A stretch of DNA of 46,953 nt from Allochromatium palmeri (GTDB lineage Bacteria; Pseudomonadota; Gammaproteobacteria; Chromatiales; Chromatiaceae): assembly GCF_009720725.1 (NCBI RefSeq), contig NZ_WNKT01000031.1, positions 1 to 46,953 on the forward strand, written 5' to 3'. The position numbers and the translations under genes were made by a program. The notes below the pieces were generated by a model, which saw only the letters and a list, made by a program, of their open reading frames with translations, ran no database searches and was not told the origin of the DNA. Shown one piece after another: positions 16,927 to 24,479 of the stretch. Every line of letters begins with the position of its first letter. Positions within the stretch are counted from its first letter, which is position 1.

Positions 16927-16942
16927 AGCAGAGGTCGTGCCA
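16927..16942 (-). promoter_or_regulatory. Sigma54-type promoter of pilA
   Basis: On the minus strand, TGGCAC-GACCT-CTGCT matches the -24/-12 consensus TGGCAC-N5-TTGCW with one difference, with GG and GC exactly ten bases apart. The distance to the pilA start (about 105 bases) leaves a leader of roughly 90 bases. Confidence 0.65.
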
Positions 16943-17170
16943 ACCGCGACTCAATTTGCTCAACGTCTCCCAATCCCTTGCGTCTACAGCCATCTCCCAC
17001 CGTCACCCTCAGACTGGCACAACCATCTCCGGACAACGCAGGCATTTTTCTGTCGCCCCCCACTGTGACAAATGCCGGTTGATGTCGCACCCCCCTGTGA
17101 CAGCTTCCAGCCAATGTCACACCCTCAGATGGCTGTAAACTACACGCACACCCACCACCACACCGCACCC
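16943..17170. other. Intergenic with short imperfect direct repeats
   Basis: No gene. From about 17055 to 17125 two imperfect ~32-bp units occur in tandem, each of the form CCCC-CTGTGACA-N13-ATGTC(G/A)CA. They could be protein-binding sites for the HTH/Sel1 gene that starts at 17171 or merely low-complexity sequence. Confidence 0.35.
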
Positions 17171-17743
17171 ATGCACCTCATCAGCCTCAGCACCGCCGTC
17201 GCCCTCACCGGCCTGACCAAACGCACGCTCTGGCGCTACATCGAAAGCGGACGCCTCACCGTCGCCACCCCCACCGCACCCGGCGAAAAAGCCCACGTCC
17301 ACCTCCAAGACATCCTGACCCTCTCAGGACTGACCGTCGCCCCCGAAGACCACCCCACCCTCGTCGACGCCGACCGCGGCGACCCCATCGCCCAATGCGA
17401 CCTCGCCATCCTCCTCATGAACCAACGCCCCGCCGACGCCATCCCCTGGTTCCAACGCTCCGCCAACGCCTTCTACCCCGACGCCATGTGCTGGCTCGCA
17501 CGCGCCTACCTCTCCGGCCAAGGCATCGAGTGCAACCTGGAAACCGGCGTCCAGTGGATCGACAAAGCCGCCCACAAAGGTCACCCACTCGGACAAGCCC
17601 TGCACGACTTCCTGCAAAGCCCTAGCGGCCAGGGACTCCTGCACGCTCAGAACCACAGCGCCCTCAAAACCGCCCTCGACGACATCGAACGCCAAACGCT
17701 CCTGAATGCCCTGAACGCCACAGCCGACGCCGTTCACTCCTGA
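17171..17743 (+). CDS. Helix-turn-helix protein with Sel1-like repeats
   Basis: 190 residues from the ATG at 17171 (MHLISLSTAVALTGLTKRTL); frames starting earlier run through a repeat-rich leader. Residues 1-35 form a MerR-like helix-turn-helix (TGLTKRTLWRYIESGRL). From about 75 on there are Sel1/TPR-like repeats (DPIAQCDLAILLMNQRPADA, YPDAMCWLARAYLSGQGIEC, KAAHKGHPLGQALHDFLQSP). Sel1 repeats bind proteins. The 5' end of this gene is duplicated at 19543-19647. The codon use is unusually C-rich in third positions compared with the flanking small genes. Target and partner are unknown. Confidence 0.8.
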   Translation: MHLISLSTAVALTGLTKRTLWRYIESGRLTVATPTAPGEKAHVHLQDILTLSGLTVAPEDHPTLVDADRGDPIAQCDLAILLMNQRPADAIPWFQRSANAFYPDAMCWLARAYLSGQGIECNLETGVQWIDKAAHKGHPLGQALHDFLQSPSGQGLLHAQNHSALKTALDDIERQTLLNALNATADAVHS

Positions 17744-17813
17744 GCGATCGTTGCGCCACGCCACCGCCATGGATCGACCACGACCAACCCGTCGATTCGG
17801 CTGCCATGAGGCC

Positions 17814-17879
17814 CAGATCCTCGCCATGACTCGGCGTCGCTCTAAAGGACTGGAGTTCGACGCGGTCGCGATACCCGAC
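17814..17879 (+). pseudogene. Possible fragment of a UvrD-type helicase (motif V region)
   Basis: The frame reads QILAMTRRRSKGLEFDAVAI then PD. It resembles the conserved T-x-H-x-(S/A)KGLEFDAV block of superfamily 1 DNA helicases (UvrD, PcrA, AddA). Only about 22 residues are visible between the Sel1 gene and the DUF4160 gene, so if real it is a tiny remnant. Chance resemblance cannot be excluded. Confidence 0.35.
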
Positions 17880-17923
17880 TGCTATCATTGCCAACATGCA
17901 ATCATTGCACTATCCTGGGCCAC

Positions 17924-18169
17924 ATGCCGGTCATCCAACGCTTCGCCAACGCCCGGGTGCGGATCAATGCCAGGGATCACCCGCCACCCCACTTCCATGT
18001 CCAGCTCAACGATGGACGGGAGGCCTGGGTGCGCATCGAGCCACTGGAGATCATCCATGGGCACGTGGCCGCACGTGAGATTGCCGAGGTGCTGGCTTGG
18101 GCCAGCGAGCGCCAAGCCTGGCTCACCCAAACCTTCGAGGACTTGCAACGGTCAACTACCCCGGCCTGA
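17924..18169 (+). CDS. DUF4160 family protein, C-terminus altered by element insertion
   Basis: 81 residues from the ATG at 17924 (MPVIQRFANARVRINARDHP); a TTG 36 bases upstream is less likely. The PPHFHVQLNDGREAWVRIEP block is diagnostic of DUF4160, small proteins usually encoded just before a DUF2442 gene and suspected to be a toxin-antitoxin-like pair. The last residues (STTPA) and the stop are read from the left end of the inserted element at 18151. Without the element the gene would end CGA-TGA at the ATGA of the DUF2442 gene, a classical coupled overlap. Five foreign residues at the C-terminus may not abolish function. Confidence 0.85.
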   Translation: MPVIQRFANARVRINARDHPPPHFHVQLNDGREAWVRIEPLEIIHGHVAAREIAEVLAWASERQAWLTQTFEDLQRSTTPA

Positions 18170-18547
18170 AGGGCGGAGCTTGTGAGAGCAAGCTGGGTTG
18201 ACCAGCCTCAGCCCGCCTGACCAGGAGGGTCGAAAGGGGCTACGTATGCAACAGGTCGCTAAGACTCACCGGCGGATGCTTCCTCAGTCCGCCGCTCTGA
18301 AAGGTCGAGATCATGCAGGCGAAAGGTAAAGCGTCGAAGGTTTTGATCGCCGCGCCAGCGGGAGCCGGTTGCACACATTGGCGAGGGGAGCGTGTCGCGT
18401 CGTGAGACGCCGCACCGTCACCAGGCCCTTACGGGCAGAGTCTCACGGCCCGGCAGGTGGAAAGCCTGCACCTGTTTCCGGTGGCTGCACGGTCGTAGCC
18501 GCTATCCCTCCCCGCCCTGAAGGACGGGGTTTCTCGCGGAGGAACTG
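18151..18547 (+). ncRNA. HEARO-like RNA element (IscB omegaRNA type) without nuclease gene
   Basis: 397 bp with no credible gene but many potential stems: the left-end hairpin CCCCGGCCTGAAGGGCGG, GCTTG-TGAGA-CAAGC, CGGCGGA-11-TCCGCCG, GCGTC-GTGA-GACGC, CAGGTG-9-CACCTG and the right-end hairpin CCCCGCCCTGAAGGACGGGG. The element starts GTCAACTACC and ends GAGGAACTG directly before ATGA. HEARO RNAs are known to sit next to ATGA/GTGA sites, to accompany IscB-type HNH nucleases and often to occur alone; they carry the guide at their 5' end, so here the guide would come from the bases just before 18151. Start and end are supported by matches at 13366-13411, 15599-15644 and 19058. The class name is my recognition, not a covariance-model result. 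Confidence 0.65.
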
Positions 18548-19048
18548 ATGAGCAAAGATCACTTCCGTCTGACGGCGGTCGCGGCCTTGTCCGAGTACCG
18601 ATTGCAACTCACCTACGCCGATGGCCAGCACTTCGAGGTGGATGTCAGCAAATGGATCGAGACCACCCAGGCGCTGGCACCGCTCAAGGACAAGACGCTC
18701 TTTGCCCAAGCCAAAGTCGGCTTTGGTGGCCACAGCGTCGACTGGACCGAGGATACACTCGACCTGGGTGCATCAAATCTGCGCAATCTCGCCATCGAAC
18801 AAGCCGGCGGCATTGGCCACGAGCGGATCTGGATCTGGCTGCATGAGACCGGGCTAACGCTCGAACAAGCCGCCGAGGCCTTGGGCATTTCACGGCGCAT
18901 GCTGATCTACTACCGCGATGGCGAAAAATCCATCCCGCGTTCCATTTGGCTGGCCTGTCTCGGCTGGGAGGCCGTGCGCCCGCAGGGACGCGAGCTGCCT
19001 ATGCGCGTTCCATCCGCGCGCGAGTACGCGGCGACCCACGCCCGATGA
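18548..19048 (+). CDS. DUF2442 protein with C-terminal helix-turn-helix
   Basis: 166 residues. The N-terminal DUF2442 domain (about 8-85) shows LSEYRLQLTYADGQHFEVDV and DWTEDTLDLGASNL. The C-terminal part (about 95-150) has an XRE-like helix-turn-helix (LTLEQAAEALGISRRMLIYY) followed by GEKSIPRSIWLACLGWEA. DUF2442 partners DUF4160, whose gene was directly upstream before the 397-bp insertion. The start codon ATG is the first three bases of the ATGA target, and GGAGGA four bases upstream belongs to the inserted element. A role as antitoxin and repressor is plausible but unproven. Confidence 0.85.
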   Translation: MSKDHFRLTAVAALSEYRLQLTYADGQHFEVDVSKWIETTQALAPLKDKTLFAQAKVGFGGHSVDWTEDTLDLGASNLRNLAIEQAGGIGHERIWIWLHETGLTLEQAAEALGISRRMLIYYRDGEKSIPRSIWLACLGWEAVRPQGRELPMRVPSAREYAATHAR

Positions 19049-19057
19049 GACCGCACG

Positions 19058-19108
19058 GTCAACTACCCCGGCCTGAAGGCCGGAGCTTGAAAGCGCTGGG
19101 TTGACCAG
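19058..19108 (+). mobile_element. Left-end remnant of an IscB/HEARO-type element
   Basis: GTCAACTACCCCGGCCTGAA, then GGCCGGAGCTTG and CTGGGTTGACCAG, match the left end at 18151-18210 apart from a shorter inner loop. Outer bases GTCAAC and GTTGAC can pair. No right end follows; the sequence passes straight into the 3' fragment of another gene, so the rest was lost by deletion. Confidence 0.65.
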
Positions 19109-19109
19109 G

Positions 19110-19184
19110 GAAAGCGATGACTTTATGACCCCGGAACGACTGATTGCTGATTTCCGGGCCGATGTGGCGAGGTGGAAGCAATGA
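19110..19184 (+). pseudogene. 3' fragment of the gene formerly preceding the MarR-like regulator
   Basis: In the frame that ends with TGA at 19182-19184 the sequence reads ESDDFMTPERLIADFRADVA and RWKQ. It overlaps the next start by ATGA, as translationally coupled toxin-antitoxin pairs do, and the upstream part is cut at the element remnant. In related loci the partner of such regulators is a small DUF6516-type protein; about 25 residues are too few to prove this. An ATG at 19125 could make a 19-residue peptide. Confidence 0.45.
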
Positions 19185-19525
19185 AAGCGATTATCGATAT
19201 TGCGCCTGCGGGCCAAGTGTTCGATGCGGCTTTGGCTGATCTGGCCGCTGGCGGCAATGCCGACTATGTTCTGAGTTTCGAGTCCGCACACACGCTATTT
19301 TCCGACATCACCCCTGCACGCCTAGACCTGCTCGACGCCTTGGCCCGCCTCGGACCATGCGACCTTGACACGCTGGCCAAGACAACAGGGCGCCATGAAG
19401 CCGATGTGCTGACGGATAGCCGGCGCTTGATCGAACTCGGCCTGATCGAGCGCGGAGATGACGACAGGATTCAGGTTCCGTTCGAGACACTGGAAATTCG
19501 CATGACATTGGCGAAAGCCGCTTGA
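19181..19525 (+). CDS. Small winged-helix regulator, putative antitoxin (HVO_A0114-like)
   Basis: 114 residues from the ATG at 19181, which overlaps the preceding stop; a GTG at 19172 would add three residues. Residues about 45-105 have the layout of a winged helix: ARLDLLDALARLGPCDLDTL, AKTTGRHEADVLTDSRRLIE and LGLIERGDDDRIQVPFE. The N-terminus contains FESAHTLFSDITPARL, which fits the HVO_A0114 group of putative DNA-binding proteins that pair with small toxin-like proteins. The presumed partner upstream is truncated, so this is another surviving regulator without a partner. Confidence 0.75.
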   Translation: MKAIIDIAPAGQVFDAALADLAAGGNADYVLSFESAHTLFSDITPARLDLLDALARLGPCDLDTLAKTTGRHEADVLTDSRRLIELGLIERGDDDRIQVPFETLEIRMTLAKAA

Positions 19526-19542
19526 CGTCGTCGATGCAGTCG

Positions 19543-19698
19543 ATGCACCTGATCAGCCTCAACACCGCCGCCGCCCTCACCGGCCTGACCAAACGCACCC
19601 TCTGGCGCTACATCGAAAGCGGACGCCTCACCGTCGCCAATCCCACTGCTTCCAGAAGAAATCGACTCAAGGAATCGCCACCCCCAAGCCGGATGTAG
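19543..19698 (+). pseudogene. Duplicated 5' fragment of the HTH/Sel1 gene
   Basis: The first 105 bases (19543-19647) match the start of the gene at 17171 with only a few substitutions, encoding MHLISLNTAAALTGLTKRTL and WRYIESGRLTVANPT. After that the frame continues into unrelated sequence and stops at 19698. The Sel1 region is absent. The join lies at the 3' fragment of a toxin gene that is read in another frame, so the locus is a chimera of two broken genes. A 51-residue HTH peptide could still be made. Confidence 0.8.
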
Positions 19699-19772
19699 AG
19701 TTGATCAAATCACGCTTGAAAGCCGTTGAGGCCAGCTTAGGAGTAAGACATGATCGAGATCGAAGACAGTAG
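19647..19772 (+). pseudogene. 3' fragment of a Gp49-like (RelE/ParE superfamily) toxin gene
   Basis: The frame reads CFQKKSTQGIATPKPDVELI, KSRLKAVEASLGV and ends DRRQ. FQKKS-x-Q-G-I-A-T-P is the well-known C-terminal block of Gp49-like toxins, which pair with XRE antitoxins in toxin-first operons. About 70-80 N-terminal residues are missing and replaced by the duplicated HTH fragment. It overlaps the downstream antitoxin gene by 23 bases, as in intact modules. Confidence 0.82.
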
Positions 19773-20070
19773 CGGCAACGTCTATGCCGACTTGCAGGTA
19801 GCCGATGCCGAGGTGATGTATGTCAAGGCGCAACTGGCCGGCAAGATCAGTGACATCATTCGCCATCGTCACCTGACACAGCAACAGGCCGCCGAGATTC
19901 TGGGCATCTCGCAACCCAAACTGTCCGGGCTGTTGAGAGGCCAGTTTCGCGGCATCAGCGAAACAAAGATGATCGAATGCTTGAACCGCTTGGGTCGGGA
20001 TGTGGACATCGTGGTGCGCAAGGCGCCGCGCCGTCATCCGCAGGGGCACACGCAGGTCGTGTTCGCCTGA
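19750..20070 (+). CDS. XRE family antitoxin-like regulator
   Basis: 106 residues; AGGAG lies seven bases before the ATG. The protein has the form of antitoxins that pair with Gp49-like toxins: IEDSSGNVYADLQVADAEVM, then LAGKISDIIRHRHLTQQQAA and the recognition helix region ILGISQPKLSGLLRGQFRGI. The helix-turn-helix spans about residues 43-63. Its toxin gene upstream is truncated. The C-terminal tail (RKAPRRHPQGHTQVVFA) is basic. It should still bind DNA. Confidence 0.88.
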   Translation: MIEIEDSSGNVYADLQVADAEVMYVKAQLAGKISDIIRHRHLTQQQAAEILGISQPKLSGLLRGQFRGISETKMIECLNRLGRDVDIVVRKAPRRHPQGHTQVVFA

Positions 20071-20240
20071 CATGCACCGCTCATAAAAACCTACCCAAAC
20101 TTGCACGAAGCTGAATAAGTCTGTTCACGTCGTCAACACCCGTGCGGGCGAACCCGTCTGCCCCGACTCTTACGTGCGTTTAAGGTCTCGCCTGAGCGCG
20201 TCGCGACCATACTGATCAAGGTTTTTGGCGGCGTTAACGA
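20071..20240. other. Intergenic, nothing recognised
   Basis: 170 bases between the XRE gene and the convergent PDC-like gene. No gene, strong hairpin or repeat was found. It marks the end of the accessory island. Confidence 0.4.
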
Positions 20241-21200
20241 TCAGCCGCAAATCTCGCCCGTACCGAGCCAAAACCCCAGACTCTTGCGCAGAAACTCATC
20301 CCAAGGCATGTAATGCGAGCCATCGCAGGAGAAGTTCAGACCCACCATGCCGTTGAAGATATTGAGCGAGCCGGAGCGCAGATAGATGGTCTCGTCCATG
20401 AAGCGCAGTTCGCGGAAGGTGTGAAACACCTCCGCCACGCGCGACTCAGGAATGGCCGCCTCGCTCGGATAGGCACGGTACGAATAGGCCAGACAGATGC
20501 CCGGATCAGCCAGATCTTCATAATCCAGCAACCGATAACGATAGGGATCATCGAGCGTCCAGAGCGTAGCGCGTGAGCTGGAGAAATGCAGCTTGCCATG
20601 GAAGACACCGTGCGCCGTCATCAGTTCGACCAGCAGCGCCATCACTTCGTCGATGCGCGCGTCCATCAGACTCTCAACCCGCTGCTGACTGAAAAGCCCG
20701 CCGCGAATGGCCGGATCACCCTTGAGCTGCACCCAGTCGCCCGAAGGCTGATACAGCTCGCGCGTCAGCGGCAACTCGCGCAGATCGAAGTCGGCACCGA
20801 GAAACCCGAGCCAGCCGCCCGCCTCGTCCTCAATGCGCTGGATCGCCGTCAGCGAGGGCCGACGTGCATTGCGACTGATATAGACCGGCGAGAGCGAGAA
20901 GCGCTCACCGGCCAGCGCCTCAGCCAGATAGGGCCGATCGCGCCGATCACGACCCAGATGCTCGGGCAACAGCCCCTGTGGCGAGGCATTGGCCGTGATC
21001 TGGTGCGCGTCCCGGTCGAGCACATAGAGATATTTGCAGGACGGCAGACTCGGCAGCGCCGCGACCAACAGCCGCTCCAGCGCCGCGCGATCAGGCCAGT
21101 CAGCACGGGCCTGGAGCGCCAGCCGTTCGAGCAGACCGGACAGCCGTCCACGCAACAGCAGGCGTTGACGGGCGACAGCCGTTTGCAGTGCTTCACTCAT
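20241..21200 (-). CDS. PDC-sensor-like soluble protein
   Basis: 319 residues without signal peptide or membrane helix. Residues about 50-150 resemble a PDC/Cache ligand-binding fold: YLYVLDRDAHQITANAS, GRDRRDRPYLAEAL, FSLSPVYISRNARRPSLTAI and GGWLGFLGADFDLRELP, an order typical of periplasmic sensor domains, yet here in an apparently cytoplasmic protein. The C-terminal half (GVFHGKLHFSSSRATLWTLD, YLRSGSLNIFNGMVGLNFSC) is of no family I know. It lies 29 bases downstream of dnaJ on the same strand and may belong to the heat-shock operon. Ligand and role are unknown. Confidence 0.75.
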   Translation of the reverse strand: MSEALQTAVARQRLLLRGRLSGLLERLALQARADWPDRAALERLLVAALPSLPSCKYLYVLDRDAHQITANASPQGLLPEHLGRDRRDRPYLAEALAGERFSLSPVYISRNARRPSLTAIQRIEDEAGGWLGFLGADFDLRELPLTRELYQPSGDWVQLKGDPAIRGGLFSQQRVESLMDARIDEVMALLVELMTAHGVFHGKLHFSSSRATLWTLDDPYRYRLLDYEDLADPGICLAYSYRAYPSEAAIPESRVAEVFHTFRELRFMDETIYLRSGSLNIFNGMVGLNFSCDGSHYMPWDEFLRKSLGFWLGTGEICG

Positions 21201-21229
21201 GACGTCACCCGTCTGATCTTGAAAGGCGT

Positions 21230-22378
21230 TTAGAGTCCCATCTTCTCGAAGAAGCTCTTGACCCCGTCGAGCCAGGAATGTGACTGCGGATTGTGCCGCG
21301 ATCCGCCGGCCTGGACACTGGCCTCGAACTCGCGCAGCAGCTCTTTCTGACGGTCAGTGAGCTCGACCGGTGTCTCGATCAGCACCCGGCAGATCAGATC
21401 CCCGACCACGCCGCCGCGCACCGGCTTCACGCCCTTGTTGCGGACCCGGAACATCTTGCCGGTCTGGGTGCCTGCCGGGATCTTGAGCATCACCTTGCCG
21501 TCGAGCGTCGGCACTTCCAGCTCGCCGCCCAGCGCCGCCGTCACAAAACTGATCGGCACCTGACAATAGAGGTTGGCGTCCTCGCGGGTGAAGATCGGAT
21601 GCTCCATGACCTGGATCTGGACATAGAGATCCCCCGGCGGCCCACCCTGCTCGCCGCGCTCGCCCTCGCCCGCCAGCCGGATGCGGTCGCCCGTATCCAC
21701 GCCCGCTGGCACCTTGACCGACAGCGTCTTCTCTTCCTGGATGCGCCCGCGTCCGTGACAGTGCGAACACGGCTCATCGATCACCGCCCCCGTGCCCCGG
21801 CACTCGGGACAGGTCTGCTGGATCGAGAAGAAGCCCTGCTGCATCCGCACCTGACCATGCCCGCCACAGGTCGGACAGGTCTTGGGCTGGGTGCCCGGCT
21901 TGGCGCCGCTGCCGTTGCAGAATTGACAGTCGACCCAGCTCGGAAGCCGGATCTTGACCTCCTTGCCAGTGACCGCCTCTTCCAACGACAACGACAGGTC
22001 ATAGCGCAGATCGACCCCGCGCTGCGAGCGTCGACCGCCGGCGCGTCCGCCGCCGAAGATGTCGCCGAAGACATCACCAAAGATATCGGAGAAGGAGCCG
22101 GCGTCACCGGCTGGTCCGCCGCCACCGAAACCGCCAAAGCCAGGTCCGGCCCCATCGACGCCGGCATGACCGAACTGATCGTAGGCCGAACGCTTCTTGG
22201 GATCGGTCAGCACGTCATAGGCCAGCTTGGCTTCCTTGAACTTGGCCTCGGCCTCGCTGTCGCCCGGATTGCGGTCGGGGTGGTACTTCATCGCCAGACG
22301 CCGGAAGGCCTTCTTGATGTCGGCCTCACTGGCGTTGCGCTGAACCCCCAGCACTTCGTAATAGTCGCGTTTTGCCAT
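21230..22378 (-). CDS. dnaJ: Chaperone protein DnaJ
   Basis: 382 residues. The J domain ([20 protein letters not shown], with HPD in [11 protein letters not shown]) activates DnaK ATPase. A Gly/Phe-rich linker (about 75-115) is followed by four C-x-x-C-x-G-x-G-type zinc motifs: [24 protein letters not shown] and CSHCHGRG. The C-terminal substrate-binding and dimerisation domains follow. It is 63 bases downstream of dnaK and cotranscribed. Confidence 0.97.
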   Translation of the reverse strand: MAKRDYYEVLGVQRNASEADIKKAFRRLAMKYHPDRNPGDSEAEAKFKEAKLAYDVLTDPKKRSAYDQFGHAGVDGAGPGFGGFGGGGPAGDAGSFSDIFGDVFGDIFGGGRAGGRRSQRGVDLRYDLSLSLEEAVTGKEVKIRLPSWVDCQFCNGSGAKPGTQPKTCPTCGGHGQVRMQQGFFSIQQTCPECRGTGAVIDEPCSHCHGRGRIQEEKTLSVKVPAGVDTGDRIRLAGEGERGEQGGPPGDLYVQIQVMEHPIFTREDANLYCQVPISFVTAALGGELEVPTLDGKVMLKIPAGTQTGKMFRVRNKGVKPVRGGVVGDLICRVLIETPVELTDRQKELLREFEASVQAGGSRHNPQSHSWLDGVKSFFEKMGL

Positions 22379-22441
22379 GTATCTGTTTCCGGCTAACGCG
22401 CCCGCCGACCCGAAGGCTGACGGGCGCGTTCGCCTGGCACC

Positions 22442-24376
22442 TTATCGCTTGTCGTCCTTGACTTCTTCAAACTCGGCATCGACTACATCGTCGCGGGCCG
22501 CCCCACTCGCGCCGGCACCCGGCTGCGCATGCTCGGCCTCTGCCGCGCCGGCCTCACCGGACTTGGCATAGAGACGCTCGGCCATCTTGCCGGAGACATC
22601 GCCGAGCGCCTTGGTCAGCGACTCGATGCGCTCCTTGTCCTCGCCCTGCATCGCCTCTTCCAGATCCTTGATCGCCGACTCGATCGACTCCTTCTCGCCG
22701 CTTTCCATCTGCTCGCCGAGCTGCTCCATCGACTTGCGCGTGGCATGGATCATGGTGTCGGCCTGGTTGCGCGCCGCAACCAGTTGGTGGAACTGACGGT
22801 CATCCTCGGCATGAGCCTCGGCATCCTTGACCATCTTCGCGATCTCAGCCTCGGACAGACCGGAGGACGCCTTGATGACGATCGACTGCTGCTTGCCGGT
22901 CGCCTTGTCCTTGGCCGAGACGTTGAGGATGCCGTTGGCGTCGATGTCGAACTTGACCTCGATCTGCGGCACGCCGCGCGGCGCCGGCGGGATGTCGGAG
23001 AGATCGAAGCGCCCGAGTGACTTGTTGCTCGCCGCGCGCTCGCGCTCGCCCTGGAGGACGTGCACGGTGACAGCGGTCTGGTTGTCATCCGCCGTCGAGA
23101 AGGTCTGACCGGCCGAGGTCGGGATGGTGGTGTTCTTCTCGATCAGCTTGGTCATCACGCCGCCCAGGGTCTCGATGCCGAGCGACAGCGGCGTGACGTC
23201 GAGCAGCAGCACGTCCTTGACCTCGCCGCCAAGCACGCCGCCCTGAATCGCGGCGCCGATGGCGACCGCCTCATCCGGGTTGACGTCCTTGCGCGGAGTC
23301 TTGCCGAAGAACTGCTCGACCTTCTCCTGCACCTTGGGCATGCGGGTCTGACCGCCGACCAGGATGACCTCGTTGATCTCACCGGCGGTGAGTCCGGCGT
23401 CCTTGAGCGCGATGCGGCACGGCTCGATGGTGCGATCCACCAGCTCCTCGACCAGGGATTCGAGCTTGGAGCGCGTCAGCTTGACGTTGAGATGCTTGGG
23501 GCCGTTCTGATCGGCGGTGATATAGGGCAGATTGATGTCGGTCTGCTGGCTCGTCGAGAGTTCGATCTTGGCCTTTTCAGCCGCTTCCTTCAGGCGTTGC
23601 AGAGCCAGCGGGTCGTTGCGCAGATCAAAGCCCTGTGACTTTTTGAAATCCTCGACCAGGAAGTCGATGATGCGCATGTCGAAGTCTTCGCCACCGAGGA
23701 AGGTGTCGCCGTTGGTCGAGAGCACTTCGAACTGATGCTCGCCCTCGATCTCGGCGATCTCGATGATCGAGACGTCGAAGGTGCCGCCACCGAGGTCATA
23801 GACGGCGATCTTCTGATCGCCGCGCTTCTTGTCCATGCCATAGGCGAGCGCGGCGGCGGTCGGCTCGTTGATGATGCGCTTGACTTCGAGACCGGCGATG
23901 CGCCCGGCGTCCTTGGTCGCCTGACGCTGCGAGTCGTTGAAGTAGGCCGGAACCGTGATGACGGCTTCGGTCACGGTGGTGCCGAGATAGTCCTCGGCGG
24001 TCTTCTTCATTTTCTGCAAGACTTTGGCTGAGATCTCGGGCGGAGCCATCTTCTTGCCGTTGACCTCGACCCAGGCGTCGCCATTGTCGGCGCGCACGAT
24101 CTTGTAGGGGACCATGTCCTTGTCCTTGCCGACCACCGAATCCTCGAAGCGTCGACCGATCAGACGCTTGATGGCAAAGAGCGTATTGGCTGGATTGGTG
24201 ACCGATTGACGCTTGGCCGACTGACCGACCAGCACCTCGCCATCACCGCTGTAGGCGATGATCGAGGGCGTGGTGCGATCGCCTTCAGCGTTCTCGATGA
24301 CCTTGACGTTGTCGCCTTCCATCACGGCCACGCACGAGTTCGTGGTACCGAGATCGATGCCGATGATTTTTCCCAT
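22442..24376 (-). CDS. dnaK: Chaperone protein DnaK (Hsp70)
   Basis: 644 residues from the ATG at 24376 ([20 protein letters not shown]); a frame to 24421 adds 15 basic residues that are not conserved. The ATPase domain has the phosphate loop [40 protein letters not shown] and the actin-type motif [13 protein letters not shown]. The linker [19 protein letters not shown] leads into the peptide-binding domain, and the C-terminus ends in [11 protein letters not shown], the usual EEV-type tail. It works with DnaJ and GrpE encoded on either side. Confidence 0.98.
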   Translation of the reverse strand: MGKIIGIDLGTTNSCVAVMEGDNVKVIENAEGDRTTPSIIAYSGDGEVLVGQSAKRQSVTNPANTLFAIKRLIGRRFEDSVVGKDKDMVPYKIVRADNGDAWVEVNGKKMAPPEISAKVLQKMKKTAEDYLGTTVTEAVITVPAYFNDSQRQATKDAGRIAGLEVKRIINEPTAAALAYGMDKKRGDQKIAVYDLGGGTFDVSIIEIAEIEGEHQFEVLSTNGDTFLGGEDFDMRIIDFLVEDFKKSQGFDLRNDPLALQRLKEAAEKAKIELSTSQQTDINLPYITADQNGPKHLNVKLTRSKLESLVEELVDRTIEPCRIALKDAGLTAGEINEVILVGGQTRMPKVQEKVEQFFGKTPRKDVNPDEAVAIGAAIQGGVLGGEVKDVLLLDVTPLSLGIETLGGVMTKLIEKNTTIPTSAGQTFSTADDNQTAVTVHVLQGERERAASNKSLGRFDLSDIPPAPRGVPQIEVKFDIDANGILNVSAKDKATGKQQSIVIKASSGLSEAEIAKMVKDAEAHAEDDRQFHQLVAARNQADTMIHATRKSMEQLGEQMESGEKESIESAIKDLEEAMQGEDKERIESLTKALGDVSGKMAERLYAKSGEAGAAEAEHAQPGAGASGAARDDVVDAEFEEVKDDKR

Positions 24377-24479
24377 GATACGTAGTCTCCGAAAGCGTTT
24401 TGGATGGCGCGGTGGCGCCAAATGATTCGTTCAGTTGGGGGAAGTCCCCATAACCTTCAAGCCGATTGGGTGTCCGGGC

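Noticed and set aside
13366-19108. Repeated hairpins as ends of a TnpB/IS605 element
   Set aside because: The hairpin resembles IS200/IS605 ends in general, but the ATGA adjacency, the IscB-like C-terminus next to one end and the 397-bp structured block favour an IscB/HEARO source. No TnpB motif was found. A model search could reverse this.
21293-22396. 367-residue plus-strand frame opposite dnaJ
   Set aside because: Antisense shadow of a certain gene; the sequence is repetitive His/Leu/Arg text typical of reverse-frame GC-rich DNA.
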